DNA of 64,000 nt, taken from contig NC_134569.1 in the NCBI RefSeq assembly GCF_050947875.1, forward strand, positions 33,896,777 through 33,960,776, read 5' to 3'. Of this stretch, positions 46,279 through 55,550 are shown in pieces; position 1 is the stretch's first letter, and every line of letters starts with the position of its first letter. Both the position numbers and the translations under genes were made by a program. The DNA comes from Dermacentor variabilis (taxonomy: Eukaryota; Arthropoda; Arachnida; Ixodida; Ixodidae). The notes beneath the pieces are model-generated. The model worked only from the letters and a program-made list of their open reading frames with translations. It did not search any database and was not told the origin of the DNA.

Positions 46279-47868
46279 TTAGGTGTCGCGCTCTCCGCCA
46301 CCTCCGTCAGCCCAAGTCCTCCTGTTCAGCAGACGGGGTCGTATTGCAGCACACGAGGGTGCAAACGGTGTCTGAGGTGAAAGGAAAAGTGCCGGAGAAA
46401 CGGAGAAGCGCGGACGTACCGCCTATATGGAGCTGAGGAAATCAAAGCAGGTACGAACGAATGCCGGCGTCCGCGAAGAAGGGAGCTACAAAAATAGTGA
46501 CAGAAACACGCGCTACGTTGACGTTGTCGTAGCAAGTTGGTTGAGCTCGGCGAGAAGCTGCTGACAAACAGCCGAACACTAGGAAGGTTGGGAACAGAGC
46601 TCGCCCTCAGTAGGTTCATTGGTGAAAGCGGTGGCCGAAAGGACTAGCTTGAGCTGGAGTACGCCGCTTTTCCCCTCCTTGTTAGTAAACTACGAATGGG
46701 TAGGCGTAAAGGATTGGGAGATGTACGAAGGAGGCATGTGGGGGGCCAGTGCGCGCGCCACTGAAATAATCGAAGGCGGTAGAACTGCATCGAGTCTCTG
46801 CGGAAAGGGCCCGCGAGGGGTTTGGGGAAATGCTGGACGGTAAAAATAACGAGGCAGTCTATGTGAGAACTGAAAGAACATATGATATGTATGCACTTGC
46901 TTATATGTGTAGATGGGTAAAATCGCTAGGCAGTGCCTCACTGGAGATATGATAGCAATATCCCCCAGCTCCTGCAAAAGGCCTGGCTGCAGCAGGACGA
47001 AATGGGTAAGCGTTCGCTGCGAAAGCGGAAGAACGGGGAGGCGCACAGCAAAGCAAGACTTGTAACAATTCAAGAGGCAATAATGAGATCAGGAAAGGTG
47101 TTATATGGCACCGTAATCACGGAAGTAATGATATCCAGGCTGAATACAGGAAATAATGGTGACGTATGATGGCGTAATGATATGCAGTATCGCGGCCGCT
47201 GGTGCTCCAGCGCGGCTGTGACAGGAGATAGTGATAACGGATAATGTGCCTGAGATTTATACGTCCAAGCGTGTTCATATTGTTCAGTTGAAGGCTGATC
47301 ATTATGGCACCAATTCCTTTCTGTGTTTCAGTTAGGTCTCTGAAATGTGGTACAAGTACTGCCGGTCACTTTAACTACCTTTGCGATTGCCCGAGGGCGT
47401 ATCAATGCAATAAACGTCTCAATGTTGTGCAAATTTTCATCGACAGGCACCTCGGGCTTTCTGTGAAATTTCGCGCACGCTGAAGAAAGACCACCAACGG
47501 GCATTGTAACTGTCTTTTATTAGGAGTATGTTATTCGCACATGAGCCTTCTGTGCCGGAACTTTGCTGCCTGTGAAGCGATAGCTTGGCATGAAATAGAA
47601 AAAAAGGGGTTCTGCTTTCATATGAGTGTGCAGCATGTAACGATACTTGCGAATGTCCTGCTATGTGCTAAAGAAATTAACTAAACCTTTAAGCTTTAAG
47701 ACTTAGTAATTAGCGCAGCCAGGCTTCATAATCATACTGCCTAAATTCAGAAGATACTATTTTTGTAAAATGAAGTATTCCTTTTGAGGGTGTTCTATTC
47801 TCGTCTAAAATGGCTCATAGCCAAGAGGGAACGTTTTGAGACCACTGAGTGTATGCTTCATATGTACA
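45258..47868. other. GC-rich stretch without recognisable gene
   Basis: About 45600-46900 is GC-richer and has long overlapping frames on both strands (182 codons minus at 45602-46150; 118 codons plus at 46024-46380), several running across the tetranucleotide repeat. None has a recognisable domain. It may be another repeat's 5' region. Nothing else can be named. Confidence 0.35.
46201..46278. repeat. (CTGT)n microsatellite
   Basis: About 19 near-perfect CTGT units. A tetranucleotide read in three frames gives the Cys-Leu-Ser-Val pseudo-peptides seen here. Confidence 0.97.
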
Positions 47869-48222
47869 CAGGTTGTCCCAGTTAACTTGGACGAAGGCTT
47901 CAAAAGAGCACAAGACCTCTAGAGAAATCGCAGTGAATGCTTAGTAGCCGTAGTCGCGTGTACTTACAGCAAGTATTTTTTCATACCAAAGTATTCATTA
48001 ATTTATTTTTATTAGTTAACATTTTACTTATTTCTTGAACCGCAAACATGTCAATTACAAAGTTGTAGGGCGCATAAAATAACCTCCGAATCAAGCATTT
48101 GTATTGTGCTCAGCTTTGCCTCGTTGGTTTTTACGCGAAAAACAAAAGCGCGCGAAAGATTCAAAATACGAAATAGATATGTGCTTGCGTGTCGCTACTG
48201 AAGCACTCCCGAGCAAATAGCC
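47869..48222 (+). repeat. Left terminal inverted repeat of mariner
   Basis: Pairs with 49421-49780 in inverted orientation. Scattered substitutions and small indels indicate age. Confidence 0.85.
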
Positions 48223-48439
48223 ATGGATACGCGGCTTTACTAGCGACGGCAGCTTAATACAGCGCTTCACGCTATGTGATGGTCGCGGAATCATGAGAAC
48301 ACGCCGCTAACGCATTGATAAGCGTAGGGGAGCAGTGGGAGAGGGGGCATTTCGAAGCCGGGAAACCGTGACGCCGCACTTAGGACTAATTTTGCTCACT
48401 CATCTTGTTCTTCATCGGACGCATTTTTTTTTTTTTCAC

Positions 48440-48957
48440 AACGCGATAACGATGCAACGCTACGTCGACGTCATCCTCGAGGGCCCCGTGAACGACGTCT
48501 GATGCAACGTTCTACTTGCGCACCTTCGGAACGTCTGGTTTCAACACTATGGTGCTCTTGAGCATACTAACAGTCAGTCTCAAGCGTGGTTTGACTAGCT
48601 CTATCCTGGGCACTGGATTGGCCGGGACGAACCTGTACCCTGCCCTGCAGGGCCGCTGGACATGACACCGCTGGACTTCTTCTTGTGGGGCTACGTGAAA
48701 TATCGCCTGTATAGCAGCGAAACTACCACACCGCACGGTTTAAAGACAAAAATAAGCAGAGCCTGCCGTGATATTCCAACGCCGTTGGTCAAAGCTGCAA
48801 CAGCACAAGTGCTCGAAAGAAGTAAGTACCGTGTTGGGCGTCAGACGATGCCCTGTTTGAGCACGTGCTACAAATGGCAGTGGAAAATAACCGCTCAAAC
48901 TGGTGTAAGAGGTGACTTTAACGCAGCTTCATGGTGTCACCCTTTCCTTACATAAAG
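48440..48957 (+). pseudogene. Mariner-type transposase, C-terminal half, degenerate
   Basis: Plus-strand frame pieces read QRYVDVILEGPVNDV, then (after stops or shifts) NVWFQHYGALEHTNSQSQAW, YPGHWIGRDEPV and DMTPLDFFLWGYVKYRLYSS, ending around QVLERSKYRVG. These match, in order, the second half of Tc1/mariner-family transposases (DDE type), where WFQQDGAPAH and SPDLTPLDFFLWG carry the last two catalytic Asp residues. Here the Asp of the first motif is replaced by Tyr (QHYGA), and the frame has stops, so the protein is dead. The N-terminal DNA-binding part is not recognisable. It lies between the long inverted repeats, which fixes its identity. Confidence 0.85.
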
Positions 48958-49420
48958 AAAGCTTGCGATAAAGATAGAAATAGGCAAAAAACTACATTGT
49001 GTTACCTCATTTCCGTAGTTCCAGAGACAGAAATGGTAAACGGCTAAAGCAGTTGCACCTTTGGATGTTTCTTTGTGGGCGGCTGAGTTGCCTTACGTGC
49101 TCGTGGTTTATTTTTTTTTTTTATAAATTCCTGAGTAGCTCTTTTCCGTGCTTCCGAGAGCTGCTTTTTTTTTTCTTTTTTCGTGCTTTTTGCGCACTGT
49201 TTTTTAAACGTTGGTTGTGTTTATATTGTAGCTTTGATTCGTGATACGCGAAGGTTAAGCTATCGCGAGTACGTCATGATCGAGCACAACATTATTGCGT
49301 CCGCAGATGCCGACGCTTATCGCACCACGCTAGTGAGGTTGCGAAACCACTGGAGCCCTCCTACATGACGAAGCCTTGTACGATACGGTGACAAACGAAT
49401 GCAGCCGTATATCTTTCAAA

Positions 49421-49780
49421 GGTTGCTTGGAAGCGCTTGAGTAGCAGCACCCGAGCGCGCATCTATTTCATATTTCGTGCATTTCGAGGGCTTTTGTTCT
49501 TTCTTGGAAAAAACAACCAGGCACACTTCAGCACGAAATAGATGCTTGATTCGGAGGGTTTTTTAGGTGTCCTACAACTTTGTACCTGATATGTTTGCGA
49601 TTCAAGAAATAATAAAAATGTCGCTAATTAAAAGCAAATTATTAATTAATACTTCGTGGCGAAAAAAATACTGGCTGTAAGTACGCGCGACGGCCACTGC
49701 TATGCAGTTGGTATGATTTCTCTGGAGCTCTCGAGCTTTTTTTTTTTTAAATCTTGGTCCAAGTTAGCTGAGACAGCCGG
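49421..49780 (-). repeat. Right terminal inverted repeat of mariner
   Basis: Inverted partner of 47869-48222. Contains an A-rich insertion (about 12 T on the plus strand at 49738-49748) absent from the left arm. Confidence 0.85.
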
Positions 49781-49786
49781 TTTATA

Positions 49787-50326
49787 CAGGGTGATAATTT
49801 GTAAGTTTTATGGAATTTTTGAAAATAGCCTGTTGCAGATAACATAATTCTAGTCTTCGAGCTGGATTATTCAGAGATGTGGACTACTTGCACGAGAAAT
49901 CGAGACACATATTCAACTAATTAACAAAACAGCACTAATTATTTCTTGCGTTAATTACTTTACGGCTCATATTGCAGTTTACGAATTGTAGCCAGTCAGT
50001 TTTTCAGTGCATCCACTTGGAAAGAATTTCCATAATGACACCAGTTTGAAGATGTGCGCCATCAAACTTGCCGTAAAGATACACTGTTGTTCCACTTACT
50101 CTTTTTTGTTTAAACAAAACGCCCTTTTACACATTGTCGCACAAAACTGGAACGCCCATGTATTTAGTTCCACATTGTGACAAATATCTCGAAACTTGTA
50201 CCATCCTGCAAAATTCATTCCAAACAGATGCGTCTTTCTCGCTCACCTGCTACAATTCGTAAATGGCAATGTGTGCTGTAAAGTAACTAATTAAGAAGTG
50301 AATTAATGAATGTCACTAATTTGTGG
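49787..50326. mobile_element. Mariner-type MITE, right end truncated
   Basis: Starts CAGGGTGATAATTTGTAAG directly after TA at 49785-49786, only six bases from the preceding mariner. The left arm part TTAATTACTTTACGGC-CATATTGCAGTTTACGAATTGTAGC pairs with an inverted copy near the right side (ACAATTCGTAAATGGCAATGTGTGCTGTAAAGTAACTAATTAA on plus, 50252-50294). The outermost ~100 bases of the right arm are missing. No coding region lies between the arms. Confidence 0.75.
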
Positions 50327-50560
50327 GTTGACGCTGGCATGGCTCGATGCGGTCGTCCGCGTCGCCAATTTGTGGGAGGCGGCGCGAAGAGGTAGCCGCC
50401 GTGGCCACGGTTCATTTAGGCCGGCCAACCATGGTGCCGCGGGATCCCGGGAGCGGCCAACACCGCGGCCGCCCGGTTCAAGTGGTCTCGCTTGTTCTAC
50501 TCTCGAGCAACCTGCACGCGAGCCCTGTTATTCTTCGCCGGCTTTGGAGGTGACAGTCGT
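50327..50560. other. GC-rich gap before LINE relic
   Basis: Short GC-rich stretch with several 6-8-base palindromes (GGCCGGCC, GCGGCCGC, GGATCC). Not recognisable as a gene. See the rejected items for the vector question. Confidence 0.35.
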
Positions 50561-52131
50561 GATGCTACGAGGTTTGTTGATGGATTTCACTAAAGCTTTT
50601 CATTCCCATGGCCATAACATGTTACTGCATAAGTTAAAAATGTACGGTGTTCGGGACACTCCTGTGGCTTTAGTTAAATCATACTTAACAGACAGATCTA
50701 AATGCGTGAGTCTGGGAAACTATCGCTGATCTCCGATTTGTAGAGTTGTCCCGGAAGGAAATGTAGTAGGTGCCTTTCTTTTAGCGCCTTGATTATTGAC
50801 GTTGTAAACATGGACAAAATGGTGCAAATTGTATTATATGCTGATGATGCCACACTCTTGCTGTCCGGCGAAGATGCAGATGTGTTGGCAAAAAGATGCA
50901 ATCCATTATTAAGTAACAATAAATCATGGCCACTATCAAATAAACTTAAAATTAACCCTGGGAAAACCAACGTGATAATTTTTGGAGGTAGAAACAAGAC
51001 ATTCAACATTAAACAAGATGTATGCTCAGAACATAAAAATCGACATTGTTGATGAATACAAGATCCTAGGGGTAACATTTTATCTCATCTAGGTAGGGAT
51101 TGTCGCGTAAATAATTTGTGTAAGAAACTTTCTTTACCTATGGGGGCTTTATCGTGTTGTCGTGACACTCTACCAAACCGAAAACAAATTAGTATGTATT
51201 ACGCTCTATTTCAATCACACACAAACTACTGCAGTTTGGTTTGGTTTAATAGAAGTCAGCGCGATATACATAGAATAGAAAAAGACAGCTGTCTGTCACA
51301 TGCATTGCCAACATAGGTTATTTATTTCCCACCTACACATGCTTTCGCACTCACAGAATAACCAAAATCCAAGATATGTGCGAGTCCCACATCCTGCGTT
51401 CATTTAGCGTCTGCTTTTCTGCATTTAAACACTTCATTCAGACTAATGTATTTTTTTCAGCGCTATAGCCATGATATGAATACTCGGGACGTAGGCGAGT
51501 GGGTTTTTGGTTATACCCCGTTTTCCTAACGACTATAAACGCCAGTCTTTGAAATGCAAGTTTCCGTTCATTATAAGTAAACAAAAACACTTAGACAAAC
51601 CCAAGGTAAATGCAGTTCGAGAAATATTTCTTAAGAACTAATTTATTTCTTCATTCAGTTATCTATTAAGATGCTGTCTTTAGCCGCAAGTGTGCTGTAA
51701 ACCATGTTACTCTGCTTTCTGAGCTTTATGTATTATTATTCTATTCTTGTTACTGCCTATCGGTATTATTGCATGCTGTTAATTTATCTTATTGCAGTTA
51801 GTTCTTGTATTGGTGGTGTTAACGTTTTTTTTCTGTTAGTAAAATTAGAGTATTACGTATAATTGTAGAATATGCTTTGCTGTGTTTGTTTTTATTCTAC
51901 AAGTAAGAGTACATGTTCTTAGTTCACGTATAATTATATTCTAATATCTGCGTAAATAACGTGCTTATTTTCGTGTATGATGTTTTTAAGTGTCTGTTAT
52001 CTATTGACCTTTCGCATGTCGCCATGTAAGCATGGTCTCCTGGGCCCCGTGAAACAGTTTCCTTGCAGTTTTTAGTCCAGGAGTCCAGATAGGATATTTT
52101 CTGGTAAATAAGAATTGATTTGAATTGAATT
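50561..52131 (+). pseudogene. CR1-like LINE relic with reverse transcriptase
   Basis: Frame pieces in order: GLLMDFTKAFHSHGHNMLL (motif A with the first catalytic Asp), KMYGVRDTPVALVKSYLTDR, SKCVSLGNYR, then a break, VQIVLYADDATLLLSGEDAD (catalytic YADD), NKLKINPGKTNVIIF, and QISMYYALFQSHTNYCSLVWFN. This is the order of a CR1-clade reverse transcriptase. Stops and frameshifts separate the pieces, and the N-terminal endonuclease is absent. About 800 bases of 3' sequence end in repeated GAATT/GAATTG words at 52111-52131, typical of CR1-type tails. A 5'-truncated dead copy. Confidence 0.85.
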
Positions 52132-53400
52132 GGAGCTTTGGGGACGGCAGCGTGGACTTCATTGACATTGGCGTTTCGTAGCCGACTACAATGGAAAGCA
52201 TATACAGCAGTCTCGCTGAGAACGGGGGCCCTAGATGAAAAGGGTGAGACCACCAGAAGCGACAATGCTGAAAACCATCACAGGGCGACGGCACGGCACA
52301 GTGGCGACGCAGAAGCCGAGCGTGATGAATTTTCGATGGCGTTCCGCGCATCCTTACCGAAGTAACGCGATGCACCAGCCATTCTCGTGTCTCGGTCGTC
52401 GGGGGAATGGAGAGAGAGAGAGAGAGAGAGAGAGGGCGAGAGATGCCAGAGGCCAGCACAAAAGGAACGCTGCCCGGCTAAAGGTTGAATGGACGGCCAC
52501 TCTTTGTGGCTCGCTAATGGACACGCTTGCAGGCCTACTGCGGGTGCAGATACAGCGGCACACTGTCGCTGTTGGCGGGACGGGCTTTGTGCGCGCTGGC
52601 GAGATTGGTTCCTGAGGTTCGCGATGGGAAGCAATTATCTGGCATACGCCACGCTCGGAATGAGCATCGTGATGTCTTGACCCGTGCTGATCGCCGCCGC
52701 TGGTGAGCGCATCTTCACCGATGGTTCACGCGGAATATGAAGAAAACAAAACAACGACGATGACAGAAGTCAACAGAAGGAACGCATTGCAAGAAGTAAA
52801 GAAAGAACCAAGGCCACTTTAATTGTGAAAGGGCATATCGCTTTAATATTCCTGACCTATTGTGAAGTACCATGAAAGGGAATCGCTTCGCATTACGCGA
52901 GATGCATGTGACCGTTCATGTTTGTCGAACATTACGTAGCTGTAGGTTGCATTACTTAGCAATACGTAAGTATACGCTACTTTTCATAGCATTCTTTTCG
53001 TAATGAGACCAGTTTCTTTTCGGCTATCTAATTGAACAAGAAATCATGAGCCATACCACTCTATGAATGTGGATTACCAGCAAAGCTGTGCAGCGCATGA
53101 CAAAGAGGTGACACTGAATTTTGAACAAAGTTAGGAACACATTTACTGTCTCTGTCGGTGGTCATGACGACGAAAGGTACGCACTCTCATTTATTTTACA
53201 GCTGAGCTGTATATGGCTAACAGATTCGTCCGTCCGTCTGTCACCTGTACGCCGAAAACTCCTCCGGCGCAACCCAGTATTCTCATGCGCGAGAAGAAAA
53301 AAACCAAGGAGAAAGAGAGGCGTGAGATTGGCTGCGCCGGTAGAGAAGTCGTTGCTCTCCGTCGCACCCGAGTGCGCGCGCACCAGTTTCCTGCTCTGAA
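52132..53400. other. No recognisable gene
   Basis: Contains overlapping open frames at 52001-52634 around an (AG)n run but no known domain. 53150-53400 is the GC-richer stretch just 5' of the basic repeat ORF and likely belongs to the same repeat. Confidence 0.4.
52411..52435. repeat. (AG)n microsatellite
   Basis: About 12 AG units. The Ser-Leu and Glu-Arg frames over it are artefacts. Confidence 0.93.
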
Positions 53401-53598
53401 ATGGGTAGACCACGCGCCGTACGTACTCCTGAAGAGCAAGCATCTTTCGATTAGCAACGCCGCGAGCAGAACAGGGAACGAGCTCGCCTACTCCGCGCCA
53501 ATGCTGCAGTACAGGCACAAGAACAGGCTCGTGCGGCCCAGCGCAAGCAGCAACTGCGCGACGAGGATCCGACAGCCTACCAAGCCGTCGTTTAATGA
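53401..53598 (+). pseudogene. Repeat-encoded basic ORF, Met-Gly-Arg-Pro family, copy 3
   Basis: Starts MGRPRAVRTPEEQASFD, meets TAG, and continues in the same frame QRREQNRERARLLRANAAVQ, AQEQARAAQRKQQLRDEDPT and AYQAVV, then two stops. The charged, Ala/Arg/Gln-rich body is probably helical. The N-terminus is nearly the same as copy 2 (33549) and related to copy 1 (13805). I know this peptide start from abundant tick repeats but do not know the element class or any function. About 125 bases further on lies a (TA)n tract. A single stop separates this copy from a full reading frame of about 65 codons. Confidence 0.6.
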
Positions 53599-53722
53599 AC
53601 CGTCGTGATTAACCCTGGTAAAAACCGTGGCTGCACGTTCAGCTTAGCTGGTTAAACATGTGTACGGAGTGCTTCGGCGGTGATTTTTTTATACATCCGC
53701 GTTCATTCGTCTTATACATTCG

Positions 53723-53723
<1 letters not shown>

Positions 53724-53772
<49 letters not shown>
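53724..53772. repeat. (TA)n microsatellite
   Basis: About 24 TA units, just downstream of the basic repeat ORF. Confidence 0.95.
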
Positions 53773-53774
<2 letters not shown>

Positions 53775-55550
53775 CTGTTGTCATTCCGCGATATACTGAG
53801 GCAAACATCGCGATCACCACACCGAGTGGCAGTGGGACAGTGCCGTCACCGCCTTCGTACAGGGAGGGACACTATGGGAACGCGTGCACGATGAGTGGCA
53901 ACGTAGCCAGCTGTGGAAGAAGACGACGACGACGAGGAACGCGTCAGCAGTAGCGCGAACCACTGCTGATGATGATAGTTATTGCTTTCACAGATTCTTG
54001 AAGGACACGAGAAATGCATGAAATCCTAGCCATAAACAGCTTCACTGTAAAAAAATATGGGCTGATGCCGGAGATAAGGCAGTATAATAACGTAGACTGA
54101 TCCTGAAGGTGGTGCTTGAAAAACATAGGTCGTCCCCAGGGGTATGCGCCTCTGGATATATGCCTCTGGAGAGGGGCTGCTCCACAATGAACCTGTTTCA
54201 CGCCAACTTGGATATGTATCACTAGATAATTGCCAGTAGGTATCTGCCTCCGTGTACCTGCCACTGTGTACGTGTCACTAGACGTGTGCTCCAGGCGCCA
54301 TTGGGTGAGTGTATACCTCTAGCTGCGCGCTGCTCTTCGATTAACCTCTTTGACGATAACTTCACGAGGTGTGTGATACTGGGTATGCGCGAACTTCACG
54401 TTGGTGTCGTTAAGTGGCCCATTAGGTCCAGAGGGAGACGTGAGAGAAGCTCCCTTGCGGTACACGGCTCATGCGTGACGTGTTTCGGCTATGCGCGTAC
54501 TTGGAGAGTCGTCGTAGATGAGCTCGCACCGAATTTTTTCTCCATGCCATCTTACTGAACTGGTTTTGTCAAAAAATGACGAGCCACTATGTACGTAACC
54601 AGAACCGAGCCTGAGGCACCTATCCGCAGTTTTGTTGCATCAGAATTTCTTGAACACCCTAGGAAAAGATGGCAAGTTTCGTCATGACATTCCAAGTTTT
54701 TCTACGGCAAGGAGTTGTATGAGTGGTGCACATTCCAGTCAGGACAATGCAACACCTACCTTGTCAGTTGTTTTGTTAATTCTACTAATTACAAATTCTA
54801 TTAATCTTACGACTTCGGGTTGCGATTACCATTTCGGGACTCGTAACACTCACGCACTGAGAAAAGCGGTGAGGAAAATAAAGAGTAGCCGTATGTGGCA
54901 TCTCATCGGTGATTTTAGATTTAACCAGGAGTTTCTCATGCAGAATCGGTGTCAAGTGAAAAGGGATAATCAGAGCGCACACCTGGAAGCACTTATGTTA
55001 CTATGTGATTACTCACAGATCTATTAAACGAGGATAATTTGGAATCACTAATAGGGGCCGATAATTTTCAGTTGAGTCCAGTCATTTACCGAGTAATATT
55101 TTCTTCATCCCGATGCTATATACAAATGATGCGTACAGTGTTTTCAGTTTAACTGACTGGTACAGCGATGCCTCCTTATGTTTTTTTTTCTCCATCTTGC
55201 GTAGTGCTTTTCAGTTCAGTAATACTGGTAACGCACTGTCAAACCTCTCAATTGAGAGACCAAATAACGTGCGAATACATTATATTTAGAGCCGTCGACC
55301 TCTTGCTTAGGACTCCATTGTTTATGAAGCTGCAAAGGCCGAGGTCACTAAGTAACTCTACAAGGCAACACTTCGCTGCCTCACTTTTCAGGGAACGAAA
55401 AATGTGCTTGACCTCACCTTTCTCATTTTCTTTTCTTTTCTTGCAAATTAAAGTTATCTATACTGCTTCTGAAAAAGCGAGAAAAAACAGAAAACAACAA
55501 AGAAACTTCTAAGCAGGTAGTCCCGCCATTTTTAGGAATATTTAAGTATA
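53773..55550. other. No recognisable gene
   Basis: At about 54125-54300 short words such as TGCCTCTGGATAT, TGCCTCCGTGTACC and GTGTCACTAGACG recur loosely, suggesting a decayed tandem repeat. The 131-codon frame at 54632-55027 has no known domain. Confidence 0.4.

Larger units (their letters stand above)
47869..49780 (+). mobile_element. Mariner-type transposon with long inverted repeats
   Basis: Left arm 47869-48222 and right arm 49421-49780 are inverted copies. Both read CAGG/CCGG-TTGTC, AGTTAACTTGGAC or AGCTAACTTGGACC, AGAGAAATC, CGTACTTACAGC-AGTATTTTTT, TTATTTCTTGAA-CGCAAACAT, ACAAAGTTGTAGG and CCTCCGAATCAAGCAT from the outside in. By eye the arms are roughly three-quarters identical over about 350 bases, far longer than the ~30-bp ends of classic mariners. 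A broken transposase lies between them. Confidence 0.88.

Noticed and set aside
46024..46436. Two frames with repeated Cys-Leu-Ser-Val words
   Set aside because: They cross the (CTGT)n repeat and the flanks have no recognisable domain.
50400..50500. Cluster of restriction-like palindromes (GGCCGGCC, GCGGCCGC, GGATCC) as vector contamination
   Set aside because: No recognisable vector or promoter sequence around it. GC-rich tick repeats produce such words by chance.
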